NCBI RefSeq assembly: GCF_963665055.1
Contig: NZ_OY762015.1
Coordinates: 2,087,501 to 2,151,500, forward strand
Direction of reading: 5' to 3'
Length of the DNA stretch: 64,000 nt
From: an uncultured Methanobacterium sp.
GTDB taxonomy: Archaea > Methanobacteriota > Methanobacteria > Methanobacteriales > Methanobacteriaceae
Shown: one piece after another, positions 52,072 to 60,633 of the stretch
Position numbering within the stretch: position 1 is the stretch's first letter
Layout of the letters: each line of letters begins with the position of its first letter
The notes under the pieces: model-generated
The model's input: the letters and a program-made list of their open reading frames with translations, nothing else
Told to the model about the DNA's origin: nothing
Databases searched by the model: none
Translations under genes and position numbers: made by a program

Positions 52072-52197
52072 TCCAACAATCTATTAAAAATGATTTTTTC
52101 ATGAAGTAATAGAAAAAATAAAGACATTAAGCTATACATTGAACTATAGATGAATTAAGTGATTAGGAATTGAATTAACTAGAATTGAGGGAGTTTA

Positions 52198-52440
52198 ATG
52201 GGAGAGGAGTGTTATGAAAGCTATGCCGGGTGGATGGTAATTCTTTCAAGTATTTTATCCATATCCACCTACATTATCGGTGCTTACATTCTTTATGGCC
52301 TAAGAATAATATTTGCAGTTTTATACTATTTTTATTATAATTCTTTCTTTAGGCAGAAATTCATTTATCAGATCTTTACTTGTAAATATTCATGCAGAAG
52401 GAATTGGGCTGTCCAGCAGCTGAACTTTTTGGCGAAATAA
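52198..52440 (+). CDS. Small membrane protein, possibly degraded C-terminus
   Basis: An 80-residue frame with ribosome site GGGAG before ATG 52198. The first half resembles small methanogen membrane proteins I recall (YAGWMVILSSILSISTYIIGAYILYGL), with two helices. After residue 50 the sequence is odd, with Phe/Tyr- and Cys-rich residues (FTCKYSCRRNWAVQQLNFLAK). It may be a shortened or shifted member of that family. I cannot give a function. Confidence 0.45.
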   Translation: MGEECYESYAGWMVILSSILSISTYIIGAYILYGLRIIFAVLYYFYYNSFFRQKFIYQIFTCKYSCRRNWAVQQLNFLAK

Positions 52441-52521
52441 ATGATTAAGATACCTCATTTTGATTAGATACGTCATTTTTGTAACCATAAAAACCAATTA
52501 AATGAATTTAAGAGGGATTAA

Positions 52522-53508
52522 ATGAATTCAAGTGCATATAAATTGAAAGTAGACTCTATTCCAGTTCTAATTTCCTGCGGTAATCCTGCGATTGAGTATT
52601 TTACGCGTAAGGATATTTTAAATGAAAAACTGGGACCAATTAATGAGTTATGGAAAATTCCCAGTGTTTTAAGGATTCTGAAAAAACAGGAAGAAAACGG
52701 TTCATGGAAATATCCGGGTAAAATCAGGGCAGATATACGTTCCAGGGAAAATTATGACCAGTTGGAGACTTACCGAATTTTAGGGGAACTGGTTGAGAAA
52801 TATGGACTTAACAAAAACCATCATCAAATACAAAAAGTATCAGAATACTTTTTCAGTTGCCAAACTCCAGAAGGAGATTTTAGAGGGATTTACGGTAACC
52901 AGTATGCCCCTACCTATTCTTCAGCCATTATGGAATTATTAATAAAAGCAGGTTATGGGAATGATGAACGGATTAAAAAGGGTTTTCAATGGTTTTTATC
53001 TATGCGACAGGACGATGGAGGTTGGATCATTCCCTTCCGAACTTCAGGTATGAATTTGAAAGAAGCATTACTATCCGATGAACCGAACTTACCGGATCGA
53101 TCCAGACCATTTTCCCATCTAGTAACAGGTATGGTTCTTCGGGCTTTTGCAGCACATCCTGAATATCGTAAATCAGCAGAAGCAAAAAAAGCAGCAGATT
53201 TACTGACCAGCAGGCTGTTCCTGGCAGATAAATATCCTGATCGGAAGGATAGGCGATATTGGGAACGGGTTTCCTACCCTTTCTGGTTCACTGATATTAT
53301 CAGTGCCCTGGATTCCTTATCATTTCTTGGATTTGAAAGAGATAATCATCAGATTCAAGAGGGATTACTCTTTCTTATTAAACAACAAACTAAAGACGGG
53401 CTTTTTGACTTGAAAATTGTTAGAGGAAGTGATAAGGACCTTAAATATTGGATTTGCCTTGCTATTTGCCGACTGTTTAAGAAATATGGTTTATTAACTG
53501 AAAAATAG
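52522..53508 (+). CDS. Alpha/alpha-toroid (prenyltransferase/squalene-cyclase-like) repeat protein
   Basis: A 328-residue soluble protein with QW-type repeats seen as KKQEENGSWKYPG, SCQTPEGDFRG, SMRQDDGGWIIP and KQQTKDGLFD. This pattern places it in the terpenoid-cyclase/prenyltransferase toroid fold. The DxDD acid motif of squalene cyclases is not obvious, so enzymatic activity is uncertain. GAGGGAT gives a good ribosome site. The neighbours on the same strand are isochorismatase-type hydrolases; no pathway link is evident. Confidence 0.78.
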   Translation: MNSSAYKLKVDSIPVLISCGNPAIEYFTRKDILNEKLGPINELWKIPSVLRILKKQEENGSWKYPGKIRADIRSRENYDQLETYRILGELVEKYGLNKNHHQIQKVSEYFFSCQTPEGDFRGIYGNQYAPTYSSAIMELLIKAGYGNDERIKKGFQWFLSMRQDDGGWIIPFRTSGMNLKEALLSDEPNLPDRSRPFSHLVTGMVLRAFAAHPEYRKSAEAKKAADLLTSRLFLADKYPDRKDRRYWERVSYPFWFTDIISALDSLSFLGFERDNHQIQEGLLFLIKQQTKDGLFDLKIVRGSDKDLKYWICLAICRLFKKYGLLTEK

Positions 53509-53572
53509 ATAATAGGGCTTAACTTATAGTTGATGTGGGAGTATTTAAGATAACACCACTGAGGAGACCAAA

Positions 53573-54100
53573 ATGAAGGATAAAAAGGCGCTCTTAATAG
53601 TTGACATGCTTAATGACTTTGTAGGCGAAGGTGCACCCCTGGAAGTTCCATCAACCCGGAACATAATCCCACATCTTAAAGAAGAAATCAAAGAAGCCAG
53701 AAAAGAAGGATTGCCCATTATCTATATTTGCGATACTCACGAAGAGCATGATAGGGAATTTGTGAAGATGAACTGGCCAGTTCACGCTATAAAGGGAACC
53801 ACTGGATCAGAAGTGATTGAAGATTTAGAGCAAAAAGATGAGGATATTTTTATAGAAAAAACCACCTATTCTGCATTCTACAATACTGACCTTGATAAAA
53901 TCTTGAAAGAACTGGAAATAAACATATTGAGGATTACAGGCACAGTTACTCATATCTGTATACTCTTTACAGCTGCAGAGGGAGGTATAAGGGGTTATGA
54001 TGTGGAAGTACCCTCAAATTGTGTGGCTGGACTGGATGAAAATGATGAAAAATACGCTTTCAGACTTATGCGCAACGAATTTGGAGTAAAACTTCTCTAA
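53573..54100 (+). CDS. Isochorismatase-family cysteine hydrolase, second copy
   Basis: A 175-residue member of the same superfamily as 51520-52071 but not closely similar. Triad elements are Asp in LLIVDMLNDFVGEG, Lys in FIEKTTYSAFYNTDLD and Cys in TGTVTHICILFTAAE. The YSAFxxTxL block is typical of nicotinamidase-like or amidohydrolase subgroups. GAGGAG lies before ATG 53573. Substrate unknown; nicotinamide is one possibility given pncB at 50.3 kb. Confidence 0.88.
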   Translation: MKDKKALLIVDMLNDFVGEGAPLEVPSTRNIIPHLKEEIKEARKEGLPIIYICDTHEEHDREFVKMNWPVHAIKGTTGSEVIEDLEQKDEDIFIEKTTYSAFYNTDLDKILKELEINILRITGTVTHICILFTAAEGGIRGYDVEVPSNCVAGLDENDEKYAFRLMRNEFGVKLL

Positions 54101-54253
54101 TTTCATTAGGCAGTATGTCACTAAGATTATACATGCACTAATTAATAAGAATATAAGAAGTTTATCTATTAAAATCCGAATATTAAGAAGTTCATTTATT
54201 AGAAGTTGGATAAAAAGCTCATCTTTAAAAAAACGTCAAAAACAGTTGATATC

Positions 54254-54937
54254 ATGGACCACTTAAAAATTAAAGTTATAGCCAGGGATCTTGGTGCAGA
54301 CCTTTGTGGGATTGCCAGTGTGGACAGATTTCAAGGCACACCATCTGGATTCAATCCTGCTGATATTTATTCTAAATGTAAATCCGTGATAGTTTTTGCC
54401 AAAAGAGTTCCTGCCGGGCCTTTATACGCTGAAAGTTGCATTCCCTACACTCATGTAAATGATATTATCACTGACGAAGTTGATAGTTTAGGAATTAAGT
54501 TGTGCCTTATTTTAGAAGATTTAGGGATAACAGCTGTCCCCATACCCTCTGATGACCCTTCCGAATATTGGGAAGCTGAAAATCAGTACGCGAGGGGAAT
54601 TCTTTCAATGAGACATGCGGGTTATCTGGCAGGATTGGGTGTTATGGGAAAGAACACACTACTGGTAAATGAAAAATACGGCAACATGATCCAGATTGGG
54701 GCTGTTCTGGTTGATATAAAGCTTGATAGTGATCCATTGGCTACATATACTGTTTGCAGACCAAAATGCAATCTCTGTATAGATAAATGCCCTCAAAAAG
54801 CGTTGAATGGTGAAACAGTTAATCAAAAAAATTGCAGAAAATTATCCATCGTTGTCAATGAACGGGGCTATGTTTTAAAGGAGTGCTACCAATGCAGGCG
54901 TATTTGTCCCAGTGCTTTGGGATTACGTGACAAATAA
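54254..54937 (+). CDS. QueG-like 4Fe-4S cluster protein
   Basis: A 227-residue protein related to epoxyqueuosine reductase. The N-terminal part has IARDLGADLCGIASVDRF, SKCKSVIVFAKRVPAG and AGLGVMGKNTLLVNEKYG; the end has two cluster motifs, CNLCIDKCPQKAL and CYQCRRICPSALG. True queuosine synthesis is not expected in archaea, so the real substrate is unknown; a cobamide-dependent reduction is plausible. A TTG-started extension of 16 codons exists, but the ATG at 54254 with GTTGAT upstream fits the family start. Confidence 0.85.
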   Translation: MDHLKIKVIARDLGADLCGIASVDRFQGTPSGFNPADIYSKCKSVIVFAKRVPAGPLYAESCIPYTHVNDIITDEVDSLGIKLCLILEDLGITAVPIPSDDPSEYWEAENQYARGILSMRHAGYLAGLGVMGKNTLLVNEKYGNMIQIGAVLVDIKLDSDPLATYTVCRPKCNLCIDKCPQKALNGETVNQKNCRKLSIVVNERGYVLKECYQCRRICPSALGLRDK

Positions 54938-54949
54938 TTTTAAAAAAAA

Positions 54950-55060
54950 TTATAATGAGGATGCTATTCAAGTTATAAGAAGCTACTGATGATGGGATGC
55001 TATTCAAGTCATTGAGATTCTATTCAGTGATTATATGTTATTCAAGTACATTTAACCATA
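54950..55060. repeat. Degenerate repeats of a GATGCTATTCAAGT unit
   Basis: GATGCTATTCAAGT occurs at about 54960 and 54995, with weaker copies (GATTCTATTCAGT, TGTTATTCAAGT) to about 55045. They fill the spacer after the QueG-like gene. No gene or hairpin is apparent. Confidence 0.55.
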
Positions 55061-55152
55061 AAACAGAGGTTAATAATGAATATCAGCGACTAATCAAATG
55101 AAACTAAATCAAAGAATTAAATCAAAGGAACTAATCATGTGGAGACTAATCC

Positions 55153-55617
55153 ATGGAAAATATAATATTCATTGAAACAGATGCTCGTGATCTGGATTTA
55201 ATCCAGCCTCTGTGGAAGAAACTTAACCATCATCATCGTCAGCAAAAATCCGATTTTCAGGAACACTATGAAAATTTCACATTTTCCGAACGTTCAAAAA
55301 CTCTTTTAAAGAAATCTTTAGGTGGTGAAATGCATATTGGCATGTTGAAAGATAAAGAATCTGAAATTATGCTGGCTTACTGCATCACCACCATCTCCGA
55401 AGATAGGGAAGGGGAAATTGATTCAATCTACGTTCTAGAAAAATACCGTGGACGTGGTTTTGGTGATATGTTGATTAAACGCTCACTGGAATGGATGGAT
55501 GAAATAGGTGTGAAGAAAAAGACAGTAAAGGTGTCTGCGGGTAACCAGAAATCAGTGTCATTTTATGAGCGTTATGGATTCCGTCCTAGATCTTTAATGC
55601 TCGAACAAGTGAATTAA
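55153..55617 (+). CDS. GNAT family N-acetyltransferase
   Basis: A 154-residue single-domain acetyltransferase. EGEIDSIYVLEKYRGRGFGDMLIKRSLEWMDE holds the acetyl-CoA loop (RGRGFG), and VSAGNQKSVSFYERYGFRPRS is the typical ending. The N-terminus contains a His-rich KLNHHHRQQKSDF. GGAGA lies eight bases before ATG 55153. Acceptor unknown. Confidence 0.88.
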   Translation: MENIIFIETDARDLDLIQPLWKKLNHHHRQQKSDFQEHYENFTFSERSKTLLKKSLGGEMHIGMLKDKESEIMLAYCITTISEDREGEIDSIYVLEKYRGRGFGDMLIKRSLEWMDEIGVKKKTVKVSAGNQKSVSFYERYGFRPRSLMLEQVN

Positions 55618-55779
55618 TCCGGAAAGGTAATTAGAAAGGTTTAAAATATATGTTTAAATACTACATAGAATCAAATTAATAGACTAAAACCGACGTTTAA
55701 CAATCTTATCAATAATTAATTAGAATAACTAGAAAATAATTAGAAATAATTAGAATAACTGCAGATGGGAGGAATCTCT

Positions 55780-56499
<720 letters not shown>

Positions 56500-56607
56500 G
56501 CTAAAAATTGATTTTAATAATAAAAAGAAGGATTTTGATAAATAAAAAAGATTTGAATAAATAGACTTTCAGTTGATCGATTACTGAATTGAAATGGGAA
56601 GAAGATT

Positions 56608-57327
56608 ATGGTGAGTGAAAACAAACTGGATAAAAAGATCAGAGAGTTAGCACTGAGGGAAGGAGCTGATTTTTACGGAGTGGCGGATCTTGCATCTGCA
56701 AATGATTTCATTCAAGATCAGGGCGGGAATGAGGTTGCATCCTATCCCCGGGCAATTTCACTGGGGATCAGGATCATGGATAGTATTGTGGATCAACTTC
56801 CCCACCGCCATGAAAAAGCAGTAGCAGTTAATTATCGCCACCACGGTTACAATATAATTAACCAGCGGTTAGATCTTTTAGCATCCCGTTTAAGCAGCCA
56901 GATCCAGGGGGAAGGTTTCCGTGCCTTACCCATTCCTGCATCGGAGCGTTACGATGATGAACGGATCTGTGCCGTGTTATCCCATAAACTGGCAGCGCAT
57001 CTGGCTGGGCATGGCTGGATTGGGAAAAGTTGCCTTCTCATCACCCCTAAAGCAGGGCCAAGGGTACGTTGGATAACCATACTCACCGATGCACCATTGA
57101 AAGTCACTGGAAGCATGATGAATGAACACTGCGGAGATTGCACTGAATGTGTGGATATCTGCCCGGTTTCTGCATTCACCGGGACTCCCTTCCTCGTGGA
57201 GGATCCTAGAGAAGTGCGTTACGATGCCAGAAAATGTGAAAAATATCTGGAAGATGGTGAAGAGTGGTCAGTGTGTGGATTGTGTATTTATGTTTGTCCC
57301 CATGGACGAAACAAGGATAAAAGGTAG
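56608..57327 (+). CDS. QueG-like 4Fe-4S double-cluster protein
   Basis: A 239-residue protein of the epoxyqueuosine-reductase-like group. SYPRAISLGIRIMD, AHLAGHGWIGKSCLLITPKAGPRVRWITILTDAPL and two cluster motifs, CGDCTECVDICPVSAF and CGLCIYVCPHGR, are in order. It lacks the C-terminal HEAT repeats of bacterial QueG. The truncated gene at 42.7 kb matches its first 150 residues. Function in archaea is unknown; cobamide binding is likely from the family. Confidence 0.87.
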   Translation: MVSENKLDKKIRELALREGADFYGVADLASANDFIQDQGGNEVASYPRAISLGIRIMDSIVDQLPHRHEKAVAVNYRHHGYNIINQRLDLLASRLSSQIQGEGFRALPIPASERYDDERICAVLSHKLAAHLAGHGWIGKSCLLITPKAGPRVRWITILTDAPLKVTGSMMNEHCGDCTECVDICPVSAFTGTPFLVEDPREVRYDARKCEKYLEDGEEWSVCGLCIYVCPHGRNKDKR

Positions 57328-57462
57328 CGTATTTGGAATAAATATTTATAATAAACAGCTATTTGGAATAAATATTATAATGAAATAATATTCTAACGGA
57401 ATAAATATCTAGTATATCTGGAATATCTATCTAAAAAAAGTAGATTAAATTAAAAAGTAGAA

Positions 57463-57975
57463 CTATTCATACTTCTCATAACAGATTATGTCATTTAAAT
57501 CCTTTCTAGGCCTTGATGGAGGATTTTCATCTGAATACCCCAATGTAAACATTGCAGGAACTCTGATTTCATCAGGAATACCCAGAATTTCTTTAACTTT
57601 TTCTTCATCATAGGCACCCAGCCAGCATGTTCCAAGACCAAGTTCAGTGGCTTCCAGTATCATGAAAGATACTGCAATTGACAGATCAACTGTGTAAGCA
57701 TACTGACCACAGGGCATAACCCTCTCAGATTCTGTTGAACAGGCCACAATGGTAACTGGTGCCTGCCCCACGAATTTCTGACCATGGGCAGCTTCAACAA
57801 GTTTATCACGGGTGTCTTGATTTTTTACCACCAGAAATTTCCATTCCTGGCGATTTGAAGCAGACGGTGCTATCCTGGCTGATTCTAATATTTTTTCGAG
57901 TTTTCCATCCTCGATTTCCTTACTTTTATAATTTCTAATGCTTCTTCTATCATCAATTGCTTTAAAAACATCCAT
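57463..57975 (-). CDS. Nitroreductase family protein, short
   Basis: A 170-residue FMN-type nitroreductase: AIDDRRSIRNYKSKEIED, ARIAPSASNRQEWKFLVVKN, and GLGTCWLGAYDEEKVKEILGIPDE, ending MFTLGYSDENPPSRPRKDLNDI, typical for the short form found in methanogens. GGGGGT before ATG 57975 is a strong ribosome site. Substrate unknown. It is convergent with the QueG-like gene and followed upstream by the tiny Cys-rich gene on the same strand. Confidence 0.9.
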   Translation of the reverse strand: MDVFKAIDDRRSIRNYKSKEIEDGKLEKILESARIAPSASNRQEWKFLVVKNQDTRDKLVEAAHGQKFVGQAPVTIVACSTESERVMPCGQYAYTVDLSIAVSFMILEATELGLGTCWLGAYDEEKVKEILGIPDEIRVPAMFTLGYSDENPPSRPRKDLNDIICYEKYE

Positions 57976-58095
57976 ATTCTAACCCCCAATCTTTGATTCT
58001 GATGCATGGTTAATTATTTAAAAAAAGCTCCGAACTGAAAATAAAAAGGAAAAATAATTAAAAATAAGTGAAAATTAAAAAAATAAGAATTTATT

Positions 58096-58188
58096 TTATT
58101 CTGCGTCCATCATTTCGCCGTATGCAACTTCTATTTGACATCCTTTAGGACCACAGCAGAAGTGTTGTAAATCAAATTGTACTAGCAT
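58096..58188 (-). CDS. 30-residue Cys-rich small protein
   Basis: A very short gene: ATG 58188 to TAA 58096, 30 residues. GGTGA stands six bases before the ATG, and a TATA box (TTTTATATATTG on the minus strand, about 58212-58224) lies about 30 bases further up, so all signals of an expressed gene are present. The product contains HFCCGPKGCQIEVAYGEMM: three Cys in CCGPKGC followed by an acidic end. It might bind a metal or cluster. It is divergent from an HxlR-type regulator with palindromes in between. I know no family for it. Confidence 0.6.
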   Translation of the reverse strand: MLVQFDLQHFCCGPKGCQIEVAYGEMMDAE

Positions 58189-58242
58189 TTTTTCACCTCG
58201 GTAAACAGTTCACAATATATAAAAGTAACTAATAGTATTTAA

Positions 58243-58287
58243 AGTATGTACTGACACTGATCATATATACTTACATAAAGTATACTT
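58243..58287. promoter_or_regulatory. Two palindromes between the small Cys-rich gene and the HxlR gene
   Basis: AGTATGTACT (58243-58252) and AAGTATACTT (58278-58287) are related inverted repeats 35 bases apart, in the shared promoter region. HxlR-type regulators bind such short inverted repeats, so these may be operators controlling both directions. Inference. Confidence 0.5.
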
Positions 58288-58376
58288 AGTAGTAGTGATT
58301 ATATTATTTATTAGTTAATAGCCTATAAATAGATGCACCCTGTACTAATGAAATTTTTTATTATCCCGGTGATTAA

Positions 58377-58721
58377 ATGCCCCAGAATGGAAAAAACCAT
58401 GAATATATATGTTCAGTAGAAACCGCCATTAATGAAATAGGTGGAAAATGGAAATCATTAGTATTATGCTCCTTAAAAGACGGTAAATTAAGATTTGGTG
58501 AAATAAACAATAAGTTACCCGATATAAGCCAGCGAATGTTAACCAAAACATTACGAGAATTGGAAAAAGACAAGATAATCAACAGAAAAGTATATCCCGA
58601 AGTACCACCCAAGGTGGAATACTCATTAACCACCAAAGGAGAGTCAGTTCTACCAATCCTGGACTCTTTATGTGAATGGGGTAAAAAATATGGTGAAGAC
58701 AAAGTTTACTTGGAAGAATGA
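58377..58721 (+). CDS. HxlR family winged-helix transcriptional regulator
   Basis: A 114-residue regulator of the HxlR type: INEIGGKWKSLVLCSLKDGKLRFGEINNKLPDISQRMLTKTLRELEKDKIINRKVYPEVPPKVEYSLTTKGESVLPIL is the standard domain. A single Cys near residue 13 (YICSVE) is at the position where redox- or aldehyde-sensing HxlR proteins carry their reactive Cys. GGTGAT three bases before ATG 58377 fixes the start. It is divergent from the 30-residue Cys-rich gene and the nitroreductase, which it may control. Confidence 0.93.
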   Translation: MPQNGKNHEYICSVETAINEIGGKWKSLVLCSLKDGKLRFGEINNKLPDISQRMLTKTLRELEKDKIINRKVYPEVPPKVEYSLTTKGESVLPILDSLCEWGKKYGEDKVYLEE

Positions 58722-58837
58722 CCTATAATTATGCAATATTAATCAGATTCTTCACTATAGATAAATTATATGGATTATTTGAAAAAATATGCTAAGTATC
58801 CAATTATAAAACTTATTTTAACCAGAGTGGTAATAGA

Positions 58838-59611
58838 ATGGCTGTGAACACCCCTGAAACTTTCCAACTAAGATTATTTGATTTCGGAACCAAAAAAAAG
58901 TTGGTTTTGATTTTATGCACCGCTATTTTATGGGTAGGTGCACTAATTGCCTATTTCACTCCTGGTTTTGATTACTGGCTGGTAGCCAGTTTTAGTTCAC
59001 TACGTGCAAATTATATGTTTGCAGGTTTCTGGTATTATTACACCAAATATATGCTTTATGTGGTTGGATTCCCACTTATAATCATTTACATTGCTTCGTT
59101 TAAAGTTAATAAACTGAAACCATACCGTTTAGTGCTCCTATTAGCCATAATGACTTCTGCAATTGGAAATCCACTGATTGATCCTATTTTAAAGGATTTT
59201 ATTGCTCGTCCACGCCCTTTTGTGACCCATCTTGATCTTAACAATTTGTATTTTGCTAATGGTTTTTCTTTTCCATCTGGACATTCTTTCCAGGCATTCG
59301 CAAACACTTTACCCCTGATAATCTGTTTTTTAACCAACGATAAAACATTTAAAAGAAACTGGAAAAAAATAGTTTTAGCATTAGTTCTTCTGGTTTACGC
59401 CATAACACTTGCTTTCAGCAGGATTATCGTAGGAGTACATTACTTATCGGACATGCTATTTGGAATTGGGATAGCAATCATCCTAATGGTGATTTTAGCC
59501 AGTTTATTGCAATGGTTACTTAAAAAAGACTATTTAAATCTTCAAAATGAAAAAGGATATGCTTTGGTCTTTTTAACCATGACCATAATGAATACTATTT
59601 TCATTTATTGA
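58838..59611 (+). CDS. PAP2-family membrane phosphatase
   Basis: A 257-residue membrane protein with six helices. The three phosphatase motifs are complete: KDFIARPRPF (KX6RP), FPSGHSFQA (PSGH) and SRIIVGVHYLSD (SRX5HX3D), all facing the outer side in this family. Substrates are usually lipid pyrophosphates or phosphatidic acid, in archaea probably an isoprenoid phosphate. Start ATG 58838 with GTGG upstream. It stands alone. Confidence 0.92.
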   Translation: MAVNTPETFQLRLFDFGTKKKLVLILCTAILWVGALIAYFTPGFDYWLVASFSSLRANYMFAGFWYYYTKYMLYVVGFPLIIIYIASFKVNKLKPYRLVLLLAIMTSAIGNPLIDPILKDFIARPRPFVTHLDLNNLYFANGFSFPSGHSFQAFANTLPLIICFLTNDKTFKRNWKKIVLALVLLVYAITLAFSRIIVGVHYLSDMLFGIGIAIILMVILASLLQWLLKKDYLNLQNEKGYALVFLTMTIMNTIFIY

Positions 59612-59711
59612 TCTCACTTAATTTGGAGAACTCAAATTTTTGATTACTAATAAGTGATTACTAATAATTTTTTAATTGAATTAACCATATACAGTAATAT
59701 AAATCAAGTAA

Positions 59712-60479
59712 TCAATCATTTATTAGTTGTTTTATCACAGTAGCAGCAAATATAGCTGCTCCGAATCCGTTATCAATATTCACTACTGCTATTCCAGGTG
59801 CGCAAGATTGTAACATGGCATTTAATGCTGTGAAACCTCCTTTCCCCACACCGTAACCCACTGATGTTGGTACTCCTACTACTGGAACATCCACCAAGCC
59901 AGCAACCACTGATGGTAGTGCTCCTTCCATACCCGCAACCACTATGATGGCCTTAACATCCTCTTCCAGCATCCACCTGATTTTTGAAAATAATCGATGA
60001 ATTCCAGCAACACCCACATCGTAGGAGGTTAATACTTCACATCCTGCCTCCTCCGCAACCACACGTGCCTCTTCTGCCACTGGAATGTCTGAAGTACCAG
60101 CGGTGATAATACCAATTTTCCCCTGCTTCTCTATTTCTCCATCTTTAAGGAGTAAAATCCTTGCTTTTCGATTGTACTCAACTTTAAATGATTCATTTTG
60201 AATAAAATTAATTTCATCTTTAATATTATGGTATCTATCTTCTTCCAGTCTGGTTACCATTACCCTGCCACGCTTTGCACATGCCATGATGATTTTAATC
60301 AGATCCTGATCGTCTTTACCCTCCGCAAAAATAGCCTCTGGGAAACCAGTTCGAAGGTCACGACCAGTGTCTATTTTCGCAAAATCCCCCAATTCTTCTA
60401 TTTGCATAGTTTTAAGCTTTTTTTCAGCTTCTTCCATGGAAATATTACCATTGATTAGTTCCTGGAGTATTTTCTTCAT
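59712..60479 (-). CDS. larB: LarB, pyridinium-3,5-biscarboxylic acid mononucleotide synthase
   Basis: LarB carboxylates and hydrolyses nicotinate adenine dinucleotide in the first step of the nickel-pincer nucleotide cofactor pathway. The 255-residue product starts with the LarB-specific region (LINGNISMEEAEKKLK ... FAKIDTGRDLRTGFPEAIFAEGK) and ends with a PurE-like domain: GIITAGTSDIPVAEEARVVAEEAGCEV and GMEGALPSVVAGLVDVPVVGVPTSVGYG. LarC, LarE and lactate racemase are not in the window. A TATA box TTTATATATAAG lies at about 60499-60510 and GTGAT before the ATG. It is divergent from hypF. Confidence 0.93.
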   Translation of the reverse strand: MKKILQELINGNISMEEAEKKLKTMQIEELGDFAKIDTGRDLRTGFPEAIFAEGKDDQDLIKIIMACAKRGRVMVTRLEEDRYHNIKDEINFIQNESFKVEYNRKARILLLKDGEIEKQGKIGIITAGTSDIPVAEEARVVAEEAGCEVLTSYDVGVAGIHRLFSKIRWMLEEDVKAIIVVAGMEGALPSVVAGLVDVPVVGVPTSVGYGVGKGGFTALNAMLQSCAPGIAVVNIDNGFGAAIFAATVIKQLIND

Positions 60480-60633
60480 AGTATCACTGCCTGATCAAAC
60501 TTATATATAAAGCTGGAGTATTAAAAGAATTCTATAAACTAAAACTAACTTAATAACTCCAGATCAACAATGTAAATAACTGAAGTTGTAGATAACTGAA
60601 GTTCCAGTTAAACATTCATTATGAGGTATTGAC

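Noticed and set aside
59712..60479. PurE (purine synthesis carboxylase)
   Set aside because: The PurE-like part is only the C-terminal half; the N-terminal region and length are those of LarB.
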